A stretch of DNA of 64,000 bases from Spirochaetia bacterium (GTDB taxonomy: Bacteria > Spirochaetota > Spirochaetia > Treponematales > Treponemataceae): positions 62,001-126,000 of the forward strand of contig CAAGGF010000064.1 in NCBI GenBank assembly GCA_900769325.1. The letters run 5' to 3'. Below are positions 16,103 to 25,659 of this stretch, piece after piece (position 1 is the stretch's first letter; each line of letters starts with the position of its first letter). The notes beneath the pieces were generated by a model, which was not told where the DNA came from, did not search any database, and worked only from the letters and a program-made list of their open reading frames with translations. The position numbers and the translations under genes were made by a program.

Positions 16103-16609
16103 TTAAAGAAAAGATTCAACTATTTCCTGCCACTGCTTGAGAGTTCTTGAACCTGTGTAAACTTTTCCAACTATTTTTCCCGACGAATCAACAAAAAAAG
16201 TTGTGGGAACTGCATAAACTTCACTTAAAACGCCATTTAAAAGTGAAGAATCTGGAATTATGTGAATGTAATCTGCGCCTGTGGTTTTTACAATATTTTT
16301 GGCAGAATTGACAGTTTTTTCGTTTACATTCCCTTTTGAATTTACAGCGTCGATTACAATCCCTACAATCTGAAAATCATCACCATATTTTTTGTTCAGC
16401 ACACCCAAATCAGGCATCTCGCGGATGCAAGGTCCACAAAAAGTTCCCCACACATTAACCATAGTAATTTTTGAATCAGCAAAAACCTTCTCGCTTACAT
16501 TTTTACCGTCAATATCCTTAGCGGAAAATTTAATGGATTGAGCAAAAATCGATGTTCCGAGTAAAAGAATTAATGCAAAAATAATTGATTTTTTATACAG
16601 ATTTTTCAT
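16103..16609 (-). CDS. TlpA-like exported thiol-disulphide oxidoreductase
   Basis: A 168-residue thioredoxin-fold protein with a signal peptide (hydrophobic 9-23, ending IFAQS). The active site is WGTFCGPCIREMP, with C58 and C61, and a cis-proline region AVPTTFFVD follows near 133-141. It resembles TlpA/ResA-type reductases that act on exported proteins and depend on a membrane electron donor. The adjoining CXXC protein and polyferredoxin are plausible donors. A GGAGGA lies 11 nt upstream of ATG 16609, slightly far, and a TATAAT box at 16660-16665 on - is a likely promoter element. Family call strong; its substrate is unknown. Confidence 0.87.
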   Translation of the reverse strand: MKNLYKKSIIFALILLLGTSIFAQSIKFSAKDIDGKNVSEKVFADSKITMVNVWGTFCGPCIREMPDLGVLNKKYGDDFQIVGIVIDAVNSKGNVNEKTVNSAKNIVKTTGADYIHIIPDSSLLNGVLSEVYAVPTTFFVDSSGKIVGKVYTGSRTLKQWQEIVESFL

Positions 16610-16659
16610 TTTATTACATTTCCTCCAGATTTATTTACAGACTGTCGTTTCTTTTTTTT

Positions 16660-16665
16660 ATTATA
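16660..16665 (-). promoter_or_regulatory. Probable -10 box of the TlpA-like/redox operon
   Basis: TATAAT on the - strand, about 50 nt upstream of the TlpA-like start, in an AT-rich gap. No strong -35 is visible. It would drive the three-gene redox operon. Confidence 0.4.
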
Positions 16666-16753
16666 CATCAAAATAAAAAAATCCGATAGAGTAGAATTGT
16701 GTTTGGTGTAAGTAAAAAAAACTGCAAATTTCTTTCAACAAGTCTAGTTCATC

Positions 16754-18790
16754 TTATTTTGACGATGCCTCCCAAATTCCGTTCCAGACTGAAGGAGGAT
16801 TTTTTATCAAGAACGAACATTTTTCTGAATATTTTTTACTCGGTTCGTCATCTTTATTTAAATCAAAAATGTCTTTTGCTCCAACAAAATCACCGTTTTT
16901 GAATGCCTTTAACGCTTTTTCAAAATTTTCAAAAATCGACTTGTGCTCTTCGTAAAATTCTTTTTGAACGGGCTCAAAAATTGCAACAGCCTGATTTTTC
17001 CCGACGACTTTTACATCCGAAAGTTTCCTGAAATAAAAATCACAGCCCTGTTTTTTTGCGTTTACATAAGTTTCTTCTGAACAGATTGTGTAAGTTCCGA
17101 ACGCTTTGTTAATTCCTTCAAGGCGGGATGCAAGATTTACAGAATCTCCGAACATCGTGTAATCAAACCTCTTGTCAGAGCCCATGTTTCCGACTACCGC
17201 ATAACCTGTATTAAGCCCGATTCTTGTGTAAAGCGGACGGCCTGCAAGTTTTATAAATTCATCTTCAAGATTTTTGAGCATAACCTGACATTCGACAGCA
17301 GTTTCCACAATTTTTCTCTCGTGATTTAAAGTATCGCAAGGTGCATTCCAGAAAGCGATTATTGCATCTCCTTCGTATTTGTCGATTGTTCCGCCGTTTT
17401 TAAGAATGATACTAGTCATCTGCGAAAGATATTTATTCAGTAAATCCGTAAGTTCTTCCGGTTCAAGGTGCTCTGAAATCGATGTGAAAGACTGAACATC
17501 TGAAAAGAAAATCGAAATCCGTCTTTTTTCACCGCCAAGCGTAAGTTTTTCAGGATTTTTTAAAAGTTCGTTTATGACAGCCGGACTTAAATACTGAGTA
17601 AATGCCGTTTTTATAAACCTTCGCTGACGACCTTCTGTTGCATAACTGTAAAAAAACGCCTCTAAAAATGAAAAAAGGAAACAGAACACAGGAGAAACAA
17701 TCTGAATAAAAATACTTTTGCAGAAAAGTGCGTAACTGGCAAAAATTATTAAAACCGGTCCTAAAACCATAAAAATGCACGAAAAAATTAAATTCAGTTT
17801 ATACGATGACTGCCTTTTTAAAATCAAAATTAAAAAAGATGCCAGTGCCGAACAGAAAAAAAGGTATAAAACCGTAATCGGTCGCGGAATTTCTTCTATA
17901 AAATCATCCTGAAGGTAATTGTCGAGTGCCGTAATATGCACACCAGAACCAGGATAAACTTTTGAAACCGGAGTTGCACAAATATCGTAAAGACCGGGTG
18001 CATACAATAGAAAGAAAACGACGCTTCCTTCAAAATTTTCAGGCGGAATCAACGGTTCCCTTCCATTTAAATAATCGTCATAGCTTTTTAAAATATCGAA
18101 AGCAGAATAATGTGCGTACCTGTCGATGCTTCCGTAATACCGAAGGAGAACTGTTTCATCTTTTCTAAGCGGAATACTTGATTTTATTTCGTTTATGCCA
18201 TCTTCAACAGATTCTTCACCGAGCAAAAGAGGTGCGAACGCAAGAAACGGATATTCTTTTCCGTCGAAATTTCTTGAAACTCTCACGCGGCGGATAATGT
18301 CGTCACTGTCTTTTGAACTTGTAATGTTCCCGATTAAAGATGCAGAATTTTTTATTTGCGGAATCGGAAAAAGTGCCTTTTCATTTTCAGGTGAAACGAA
18401 CATCGCCTGAATTGTCATATCAGAATTTTTTGAAGAAAGTGCAAATTTTTCGTCATCTTCTCGTCCGTAAACTGACGGTTCTGTAAAAAGCACATCGAAT
18501 GCAACTGAAGAAGCATTTCCTTCAGCCAGATAATCAATAATTTTTGCGTATGCACTTCTTGGCCACGGCCAGCTGTAACCGAATTCTTTCAATGCAGAAT
18601 CAATGCTTCTTTGGTCAACGCCGATAAAACAGATGTCGTCCGACGGATGCGTGAACTTTGCTGCAAAATTCATTCTATGGTCGTAAATTTTATTTTCCCA
18701 AAAGTCAAAAACTCCGAGCAGAAACAAAACTGTTCCCGTTAAAAATGAAACAAGCGTAAAAATTACAGGGAAAATTACATTTTTTTTCAT
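16754..18790 (-). CDS. Class III adenylate cyclase with CHASE2 sensor
   Basis: A 678-residue membrane enzyme. An N-terminal membrane helix (5-27) precedes an exported CHASE2 domain (about 30-300; ICFIGVDQRSID, WPWPRSAYAKIIDYL, AFDVLFTEP). Three membrane segments (305-378) and a class III cyclase domain follow. The metal aspartates are D431 (FFSDVQSF) and D475 (DKYEGDAI). K471 and T545 fit the purine-selecting pair of adenylate cyclases, and N552 and R556 the transition-state pair. It should make cAMP in response to an outside signal. Its start overlaps the M48 gene by 4 nt (ATGA), so the SH3, M48 and cyclase genes form one coupled operon. Confidence 0.88.
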   Translation of the reverse strand: MKKNVIFPVIFTLVSFLTGTVLFLLGVFDFWENKIYDHRMNFAAKFTHPSDDICFIGVDQRSIDSALKEFGYSWPWPRSAYAKIIDYLAEGNASSVAFDVLFTEPSVYGREDDEKFALSSKNSDMTIQAMFVSPENEKALFPIPQIKNSASLIGNITSSKDSDDIIRRVRVSRNFDGKEYPFLAFAPLLLGEESVEDGINEIKSSIPLRKDETVLLRYYGSIDRYAHYSAFDILKSYDDYLNGREPLIPPENFEGSVVFFLLYAPGLYDICATPVSKVYPGSGVHITALDNYLQDDFIEEIPRPITVLYLFFCSALASFLILILKRQSSYKLNLIFSCIFMVLGPVLIIFASYALFCKSIFIQIVSPVFCFLFSFLEAFFYSYATEGRQRRFIKTAFTQYLSPAVINELLKNPEKLTLGGEKRRISIFFSDVQSFTSISEHLEPEELTDLLNKYLSQMTSIILKNGGTIDKYEGDAIIAFWNAPCDTLNHERKIVETAVECQVMLKNLEDEFIKLAGRPLYTRIGLNTGYAVVGNMGSDKRFDYTMFGDSVNLASRLEGINKAFGTYTICSEETYVNAKKQGCDFYFRKLSDVKVVGKNQAVAIFEPVQKEFYEEHKSIFENFEKALKAFKNGDFVGAKDIFDLNKDDEPSKKYSEKCSFLIKNPPSVWNGIWEASSK

Positions 18791-19713
18791 ATTCCGAGGC
18801 TCTGTTTATATAAAAGGAATCGTTCAGTCCTACATTCTTTTGGAGTGTAAACCGAATATTTTTTATATTCTTTTTCGAGTTTTTTCATTCTTTTTTTTGC
18901 ACTCGGATGAGTTTTGATAAAACCTTTAGATTTTCCTTTTGAATTTTGTTCAAGGAGAGTAAGCATATCATTCATCGCAAAAGCATCGTAACCGGCATCT
19001 GACATAAGTTTTAAAGCGTTTTTGTCGGCATCGTATTCCTGAGAAACTGAATAACCGGAATCGACGAGCGTAGAAATTATGCTTCCAACAGATTCATCGA
19101 GCATTTTTGACATTTCTGTAACGGAGTCATCACCTTTTGAAAGAACTACAGTCGTTGCAGAAAGAGTATCGAGCGTTGCCTGAGTGTTGCGGCTTGCCTT
19201 TATTGCCTTAATGCTGTGCTGAAGCTGAATGTGGCTTATTTCGTGAGCGATAACGGCACTAACGGCATCTTCGGAATCTGCACAACGGAGAAGTCCTTTT
19301 GTTATAAGAATGTGTCCGCCGGAAGTTGCAAATGCGTTTATTTCTTCTGAATCTAAAATTCCGATAAAATATCCTTTGTAAAGTTCAGGTTTTTCTGAAT
19401 GAATTACAAGCGAGTGAAGGATTTTTGAAAGATAACGAGAAGCGTCATCGTTCTGGTAAAGCGGATATTCGCCTAAAAGCTGAGAAGCAACCTGAACGCC
19501 GACTGTGTATTCCATCTCTGGCGTTATGACTTCGGCCGCATTCCCGATTGATTCTGTTGAACGCGAAATTGATTCTGCAATATTTTCATCTATAAGTCCC
19601 GTTGCTCCGGCAATGCTTGCAGTAAAAGAAGCGACATGCATTATTGAAGAACACGAGAAAAAACACGGAATTAAAAACGCTGTAAAAAGAAGAAAACGAT
19701 TTTTTTTATTCAT
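18787..19713 (-). CDS. M48-family metalloprotease lipoprotein
   Basis: A 308-residue exported zinc protease. Cys21 follows a hydrophobic signal (CFFSC), so it should be lipid-anchored. The zinc site is HEISH at 157-161, with E226 in SQEYDADKNAL as third ligand, typical of M48 BepA/LoiP-like proteases that act on envelope proteins. The C-terminal THPSAKKRMKKLEKEY matches the family end. It overlaps the SH3 gene by 8 nt upstream and the cyclase by 4 nt downstream, so the three are co-translated. A role in envelope quality control tied to cAMP signalling is inference. Confidence 0.88.
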   Translation of the reverse strand: MNKKNRFLLFTAFLIPCFFSCSSIMHVASFTASIAGATGLIDENIAESISRSTESIGNAAEVITPEMEYTVGVQVASQLLGEYPLYQNDDASRYLSKILHSLVIHSEKPELYKGYFIGILDSEEINAFATSGGHILITKGLLRCADSEDAVSAVIAHEISHIQLQHSIKAIKASRNTQATLDTLSATTVVLSKGDDSVTEMSKMLDESVGSIISTLVDSGYSVSQEYDADKNALKLMSDAGYDAFAMNDMLTLLEQNSKGKSKGFIKTHPSAKKRMKKLEKEYKKYSVYTPKECRTERFLLYKQSLGI

Positions 19714-20167
19714 TTTTTAATTCTCCTTCGATGATGAAATTCAAAAGTTCTTCATTTGAAATTTTAAGATTTTCGATTATACCGACTGCTTTGTAATTTG
19801 CGTTAGATTTTCCCCAGCCGTCGCTTTCTGAAAAGCCTTTGCCGGCGAGTGCAATTTCGTCTGCGTTTGCAGAAAAATTGTTGAACGCTGAAATTAATTT
19901 TCTTTTTGAAAGAAGCGAAGAAGAAATCCAGCCTGAAATTTCAGGATTTTTATCTGAACGGATTTTGCTCCATTTTCCATCTGTTTCGATTACAAACACT
20001 GCTTCACCATATTCAACAGTTCCGCTTTTACCCGAAAAAAAAGAAGCAGAATTTTTTAATTCCGCAGAATTTGAAGAAACATACATTTTCTTTTGAGATT
20101 TTTTAGGGGCAGAAAAACAAAATGCTGAAAAAATCAGCATAAAACAGACAAAACACAGTTTTTTCAT
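19706..20167 (-). CDS. Exported SH3-like domain protein
   Basis: A 153-residue protein with a signal peptide (ending CFSAPK) and one bacterial SH3-like domain at about 28-90 (SSNSAELKNSASFFSGKSG, then KWSKIRSDKNPEISGWISSSLL). Such domains bind peptidoglycan or other ligands in the periplasm. The C-terminal 60 residues are unrecognised. A clear GGAG sits 6 nt before ATG 20167, and TGTTATACT about 45 nt upstream gives an extended -10. It heads the operon with the M48 lipoprotein and the CHASE2 cyclase. Confidence 0.72.
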   Translation of the reverse strand: MKKLCFVCFMLIFSAFCFSAPKKSQKKMYVSSNSAELKNSASFFSGKSGTVEYGEAVFVIETDGKWSKIRSDKNPEISGWISSSLLSKRKLISAFNNFSANADEIALAGKGFSESDGWGKSNANYKAVGIIENLKISNEELLNFIIEGELKNE

Positions 20168-20477
20168 AAAATTCTCCAGACTGAAGTACTATTCTATTTT
20201 CTTCAAGTATAACACATTTTTTTTACTTGACAACCATATTTTCTTCCCATTGTTATTCAATAATATAGTAAAAATATTGTTTTTTCTATAAATTTTAAGT
20301 ATAATAAATCAATTATTCGCTTGATATGCCTTGCTAAGAAAACTGAATAAATCCTATTAAGTATTTTTCAGTGTTAACCTTGAATGTAACTAAATGTCAG
20401 TAAGTCATAGACTTACGGCAATTTGACGGAAAGTACTAAGTAATCGCTTCAAAGTGTTAATCGACCTTTCCTAAACA
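20168..20477 (+). promoter_or_regulatory. Intergenic region with promoter and 160-nt leader before the second cyclase
   Basis: This 310-bp gap separates two divergent cyclase operons. On +, TTGTTT (20277-20282), 17 bp and TATAAT (20300-20305) form a promoter; transcription near 20312 leaves a leader of about 165 nt. The leader holds a perfect hairpin GTAAGTC-ATA-GACTTAC (20400-20416) and matches no riboswitch I can recognise. TTGACA at 20227-20232 lacks a well-spaced -10. On -, TGTTATACT near 20206-20214 is the likely promoter element of the SH3 gene. No ORF is supported here. Confidence 0.55.
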
Positions 20478-22706
20478 ATGCCATTTAAAATGAGAGAATT
20501 TATGGACAATTCACCAAAAAGCACAGGTTCTACTGACTGCAAAAATAAAAAATCCGCTTATTCACGAAAATCTAATCACATCTCATTCCCTATCGGTGTA
20601 AAACTTGCCATCATCATCGGATTCATTGTCCTTGTTTCACTTGGCTTGGTAACGGTTTTGAACAGCCACTTTATTGGTCAGGATGTTCAAATTACGGCGG
20701 AAAATTCAAATCTTTCTATAAATACGCGTGCATCAAGCACAGTGGAAGACAAGCTTAGCACGGTGCGGTCAAATGTATTCCAGCTTCTTGACCTTTTAAA
20801 TGTTGCCGGAGGCGGACGGAATGCAGCCATTGCACGACAGGCAGAAGCGTTTTTCTTTGAAAGAAATCAGGACATTGCTTCAATTTTTATTCTTTCTGCA
20901 GACAGTATTTCACGGCGGAACAGTACGGATGTCCGCATTCTGAACAACCGCTTTTTTATATCAAATGAAATTGACACCGGCGCAATGGACTCGTTCCTTC
21001 AGGCATCGGAAGAAGCAGTGCGCCGTTCCGCAAGCGGAGAGACGATTGCGCTTAACGCCTCGCCGTATTTTGAAATGCCGGTAATGTCGCTTCTCTTCCC
21101 TTACAGGGAAAACGGACGCGACCAGACCTGCATAATCACCTTTTCAATAGAAACAATTTCCGACATTTTAGGCACGGACAGCGTAAACACTACGTTCATC
21201 ATAAACGATTCCGACGAACTTTTGTGCCACCCGGAAACAGAGCGCATTCTCCGCGGCGAAAGCCTTAAAAACGATCCGCTTGTTATGGAAATGCGCCGCA
21301 ACAACCAGAACAACAACGACAGCCGCCAGATTCCTTACGAAACGGAAGACGAAAACGGAAAGAAAAGCCGCTTTTACGGTGCATACGAAAAACTTTCGTT
21401 CGGAGATATAGTAATCCTTACGACAGTTCCGTTCGACACCATTCTTGAAGGCGTGCGTACAACGAGGAAAAACAACATTTACCTTACCTGCATTGTTTTT
21501 TTCCTTTCGATTATGTTCATTCTGATTTTTTCACGACTTGGAATTTCACGCCACTTAAGAAAACTTACGGAAGCCGCCGACGAAATCAAGAACGGAAACT
21601 TTGATACGCCTGTCATCACAAGCCTGAACACAAATCGCCGCGATGAAATTGGTGTTTTAAATCAGAGTACAAAAGATGAACGCGAATTTCTGAACCTGTT
21701 TGCAAAGTTCACGAACAGGGGCGTTGCAAAGGCAATCGCACGCAAGGAAATTGATTTTGACCCGCATTTGAAAGACGTTACGATTTTCTTCAGCGACATA
21801 CGCGGCTTTACTGCAATAAGCGACGGTTTTAAAAACCGCTTTGCAAATGATTCTCCGCGCGAAATTATTGCATTTTTGAACGACTATATGAGCCGCATGG
21901 TAAACTGCATTACCTTAAGTCACGGAAACGTCGACAAATTTGAAGGAGACGCAATCATGGCAGTCTGGGGACTTTTGCGGGACGACAGCCTTGATTTTGA
22001 AAAACTCCCTGATTCCGATTCTGCAAAAAAAGAACAGCAGGAACTTCACGAAAAACATAAAAAAGAAGATGCCTTAAATGCAATCACCGGAACAATTGCA
22101 ATGCGCTACGCCCTTATGAAATACAACAAGGATGCAGAACTTTTTACAAAGGCCCACGAAAACGAACCGCTTGCACAGTACAAGCCTCACATAAAAATCG
22201 GATGCGGTCTTAATTCCGGGCGTGCAACCTGCGGTATTATGGGTTCTGAAGACAAAATGGAATATACTGCAATCGGGGATGCCGTAAACTTTGCTTCCCG
22301 AACGGAAAGTTCCAACAAGCCGTGCGGAACAGACATTCTTATTACGGAAGATACTTACAATCTTTTAAAGAACGATTACATCCGCTGCAAGGAAAACGGA
22401 TTTTCAATCGCAGAAGAAAATAAACCATTTGAAATCGTCGTAGAAATGATTCCTGTTGAATTTGAAGTAAAGGGAAAAGGCGCACAGCATTTTTACGGAG
22501 TTGTAAACATGCCGGGCTTTGACATAGAAGCATTTTTCAGGCAGGGAGATCCAGATTTTACAGCAGATAAAGACTGCATAAAGGCAGTGGGTGCAGAAGG
22601 TCCTAAAACACTTAATGAAGTGCGAACAATGCTTGGCATTCCTATTCCAGAATTTGAAAAGGTAAACTTGAATGAAGAAGAAAATAAAATCCAAGTCAAA
22701 AAATAA
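20478..22706 (+). CDS. Class III adenylate cyclase with exported sensor and HAMP
   Basis: A 742-residue membrane cyclase. A membrane helix (43-62), an exported sensor of about 265 residues resembling a Cache-like domain, a second membrane helix (333-353), a HAMP region (354-405) and a class III catalytic domain follow in order. The metal aspartates are D440 (FFSDIRGF) and D491 (DKFEGDAI); EYTAIGDAVNFASR carries the T, N and R of adenylate cyclases. Compared with the other cyclase here, the catalytic domain has about 35 extra residues, Lys/Glu-rich, after VWGLLRDD. The start could be ATG 20478, 20493 or 20502; none has a strong ribosome binding site. It overlaps the FecR gene by 35 nt, so it heads a coupled envelope operon. 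Confidence 0.86.
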   Translation: MPFKMREFMDNSPKSTGSTDCKNKKSAYSRKSNHISFPIGVKLAIIIGFIVLVSLGLVTVLNSHFIGQDVQITAENSNLSINTRASSTVEDKLSTVRSNVFQLLDLLNVAGGGRNAAIARQAEAFFFERNQDIASIFILSADSISRRNSTDVRILNNRFFISNEIDTGAMDSFLQASEEAVRRSASGETIALNASPYFEMPVMSLLFPYRENGRDQTCIITFSIETISDILGTDSVNTTFIINDSDELLCHPETERILRGESLKNDPLVMEMRRNNQNNNDSRQIPYETEDENGKKSRFYGAYEKLSFGDIVILTTVPFDTILEGVRTTRKNNIYLTCIVFFLSIMFILIFSRLGISRHLRKLTEAADEIKNGNFDTPVITSLNTNRRDEIGVLNQSTKDEREFLNLFAKFTNRGVAKAIARKEIDFDPHLKDVTIFFSDIRGFTAISDGFKNRFANDSPREIIAFLNDYMSRMVNCITLSHGNVDKFEGDAIMAVWGLLRDDSLDFEKLPDSDSAKKEQQELHEKHKKEDALNAITGTIAMRYALMKYNKDAELFTKAHENEPLAQYKPHIKIGCGLNSGRATCGIMGSEDKMEYTAIGDAVNFASRTESSNKPCGTDILITEDTYNLLKNDYIRCKENGFSIAEENKPFEIVVEMIPVEFEVKGKGAQHFYGVVNMPGFDIEAFFRQGDPDFTADKDCIKAVGAEGPKTLNEVRTMLGIPIPEFEKVNLNEEENKIQVKK

Positions 22707-25659
22707 CTTTTTCATTCCATTCTGCCTCGCAATTTTTGTATGTCTTGCAGGAGCGGCGCTAAATTCTTTTCTATTTTACAACAGTTTTTTCCGCGCACTT
22801 ACAAAGATGAACGAAACACCGATTGCAACGATTACTTTTAAATACAAGACGGCACAAAGAAAATTTCTTGACCGAGTGGTATGGGACAGACTCCGGCAGA
22901 ATTCACCTGTATACAACGGAGATACAATTCACACGGCAAATCTTTCCGAAGCGACAATCTGGTTTTCTGACGGCAACATTATGGAGCTTTCCGAAAACAC
23001 TATGGCACAGGTTTTTCTTTCCGAAGACAAGTCGCTTAAGGCAGAACTTTCTGACGGTTTTGCAACAATTGATTCAACGCTTTCTGAACAGGGAATGACG
23101 CTTGCTTCAAAGGGAATAGAAGTTGCAGTTCAGTCAGGTTCGGCATTGAGTGCAGGAGCAGTTACCGATTTAGAAAAAACGGAAGACTCAAAGGGTGAAG
23201 GCATTTCTTCTGAAAGCAGCATAAAAACCACAGATCAAGCAATCACAGACTCCAGTATTGGCGGACTTTCAATTCAGGTTATAAAAGGCAGCGTTGAGGT
23301 ACAGCAGTCTGACGGAAAAACAATAAGCATGCAGCAGGGTGAAGGCATACAAATAGAAGGAACTGAGCAGAAAAAACCGGCTCTTATAGTTACAAAACCT
23401 GCACCGCAGTCAAAAATTCTTTACCATACACAGGACGATGCTATCATTCCTTTTTCATGGACATTAAGCGATATTCCTGAAAATGCAATTACTGCAATCA
23501 TCATAGCGGCAGACAAGAATTTTTCCGACAAAAAATATCAGTCCATCGCATCCGGAACTGATTCGGCACAAATTCCGCTTGCACCGGGAACATATTACTG
23601 GAAAATCACCATTACAAAAGACAATAAATCTGAGCCTCTTGCAGAACAGACAGGAAAAATACAGGTAATCCAGTCGCTTCCGCCTGAACTTGTTGCACCG
23701 GCAGAAGAATACTCATACAGTTACCGCACAAGAAATCCTGCAGTCCGCCTTATCTGGACGGAATCTCCATATGCAACATCCTACAAAATGGAAATTGCAG
23801 ACAACCCTCAGATGAATAATCCTATAGTTGAACAGAGGTCAAGCCTTGCATCTTCAATTATTTCTACCCTTTCAGAAGGAACATACTGGTGGCGCGTTAC
23901 TCCGTACTACACGATAAACCGCACAGGCTTTGCATCTCCTTCAAAAACCAGAAGCTTTTCAATAGAAAAAAAAGGCACCCTTCCAAAGCCGTCCGTGTAC
24001 ATTCCGCAGAATAACGGAATCATAAATACGGAAGACACAGGAAAAGGAATATCGTTCTCCTGGAAACAGGAAAGCGAAGCCTCATTGTACACCCTTAAAA
24101 TAGCAGACAACCCGAATCTTACCGGTGCAAAAATAGTACAGGAAACTCACGATAATTTCTGCACGCTTAATTCAGATGCAAAAAAACTCACCGACGGAAA
24201 ATGGTACTGGGCAGTTACCCTTCAGGATATTGAAGGAAATGTTTCAGAACAGTCAGAAGTACGGACGTTTTTTGCAATGAAAGGTAAGCCTGAACAGCAT
24301 GTTATTGAACCTGCGGACAATTTTAAGGCAGCTCAGGCTTTAATGCCGGATACAAGGTTTACATGGAAACGCAATCTTCCTGAAAATTTTGTAAGCCGCA
24401 TGCAGATTTCAAACGACGTTTCTTTTTCTAAACTTCTGTACGATTCTTCCGTAATGGGAACAAGTGCAAAGGGAATAAATCTTCCTGAGGGAACATATTA
24501 CTGGCGTCTTAAATCAAGCAGCACCACGGACGAAGCGGAACTTATAACGCCTGCAAGGACACTTAATGTAGTAGGAAACCTTGATGCAACCGTTTTAAAT
24601 GAACCTAAAGAGCGTGCCGTTGCCCGGGAAACTGTGCCGTACACATTCAGCTGGGAAGAAGTTTCTGAGGCAGACTATTATAAGTTTTCAATATTCCGTC
24701 TTAGTGATGACGAACTTGTTTATGAAGAAAATGTATTCGGAACAGAAACAACGGTCGATATGTTCTCAAATTCCAAATTCAGGGACAAATCGATGTATAA
24801 ATGGCAGGTTCAGGCATTTGCAAACGCAATTCCGGGAGTTCAAAGCCGAAGAACCGGTGCACTTTCTGAAAACGACTTCTACCTTGTAAAACTGCGCCCT
24901 GTAGAAATAACAGTTCCTTCCCGCAACGCACAGATTAAGGGTGAAGATGCAATTCTTTCGCCTGTAACCGCACACTGGTCTTGCGTAGACAAAGTTAAAA
25001 AAGCGCAGTTTGTGCTTACAAAAACAGATGTAAATCCTCCTTTGGAAATAATGCGCATTCCTCCCGACTTGCAGATGAATAACGGAAACACCGTCGCACC
25101 GCAAAATATTCTTCTGGACACGCCGGACGGTCTTCGCCCAGGAACTTACGAAATCATCGTATACGCAGAAACTCTTGACGGAATAGACATTTCAAACACG
25201 AACAAAAAGAACAGGGGAACATTTACCGTTCTTCCTGTAGAACCGCTTGATACGGTGCAGAACCTTGTTTCCGCACCGCAGGTTTTTGACACGGAATATC
25301 TGCGTAATCCGCAGAACCCTAAGACAATCACCCTTTCCTGGAACAAAGTTCCTAAGGCAACGGACTATTACGTTTCAATCCGCAACAAGAAGGGAAAAGA
25401 AATACTTTCACAGAACATAAAAACAGGCACGTCATACGCAATCGACTTCAAGCTTCTTTCCGAAGAAGACAAAATGAATTTCTCAAAAGGAACGTTCATC
25501 TGGTCAGTAAAAGGAGTCCGCCGCATAGACACGGACAAGGACGGAAATTTAGACAAAATCCTTCAGGAAAGCCCGGAAGCAAGGTCATCGTTTGAAACAG
25601 ACATTCCGACCCCTAAAAAATCAAAGGCAAAAGGAGCGTCAAATCCGTATGGCAACTAA
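22672..25659 (+). CDS. FecR-domain protein with repeated FN3-like modules
   Basis: A 995-residue exported protein. After an N-terminal membrane helix comes a FecR-type domain (VYNGDTIHTANLSEATIWF, then DGNIMELSENTMAQV). About six beta-sandwich modules follow, each ending in a GTYYWKI/GTYWWRV/GKWYWAV-like motif, typical of fibronectin-III-like repeats. FecR domains in this setting are usually structural, not iron-related. The protein is probably anchored in the inner membrane with the repeats in the periplasm or at the surface. AAGG lies 9 nt before ATG 22672, and the ORF starts inside the cyclase gene, so the two are coupled. Its end overlaps the barrel-like gene by 11 nt. Confidence 0.8.
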   Translation: MKKKIKSKSKNNFFIPFCLAIFVCLAGAALNSFLFYNSFFRALTKMNETPIATITFKYKTAQRKFLDRVVWDRLRQNSPVYNGDTIHTANLSEATIWFSDGNIMELSENTMAQVFLSEDKSLKAELSDGFATIDSTLSEQGMTLASKGIEVAVQSGSALSAGAVTDLEKTEDSKGEGISSESSIKTTDQAITDSSIGGLSIQVIKGSVEVQQSDGKTISMQQGEGIQIEGTEQKKPALIVTKPAPQSKILYHTQDDAIIPFSWTLSDIPENAITAIIIAADKNFSDKKYQSIASGTDSAQIPLAPGTYYWKITITKDNKSEPLAEQTGKIQVIQSLPPELVAPAEEYSYSYRTRNPAVRLIWTESPYATSYKMEIADNPQMNNPIVEQRSSLASSIISTLSEGTYWWRVTPYYTINRTGFASPSKTRSFSIEKKGTLPKPSVYIPQNNGIINTEDTGKGISFSWKQESEASLYTLKIADNPNLTGAKIVQETHDNFCTLNSDAKKLTDGKWYWAVTLQDIEGNVSEQSEVRTFFAMKGKPEQHVIEPADNFKAAQALMPDTRFTWKRNLPENFVSRMQISNDVSFSKLLYDSSVMGTSAKGINLPEGTYYWRLKSSSTTDEAELITPARTLNVVGNLDATVLNEPKERAVARETVPYTFSWEEVSEADYYKFSIFRLSDDELVYEENVFGTETTVDMFSNSKFRDKSMYKWQVQAFANAIPGVQSRRTGALSENDFYLVKLRPVEITVPSRNAQIKGEDAILSPVTAHWSCVDKVKKAQFVLTKTDVNPPLEIMRIPPDLQMNNGNTVAPQNILLDTPDGLRPGTYEIIVYAETLDGIDISNTNKKNRGTFTVLPVEPLDTVQNLVSAPQVFDTEYLRNPQNPKTITLSWNKVPKATDYYVSIRNKKGKEILSQNIKTGTSYAIDFKLLSEEDKMNFSKGTFIWSVKGVRRIDTDKDGNLDKILQESPEARSSFETDIPTPKKSKAKGASNPYGN

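Noticed and set aside
20312..20477. Possible cyclic-di-GMP or other known riboswitch before the cyclase
   Set aside because: The conserved core sequences of the classes I can recall are not present; only one simple hairpin is clear.
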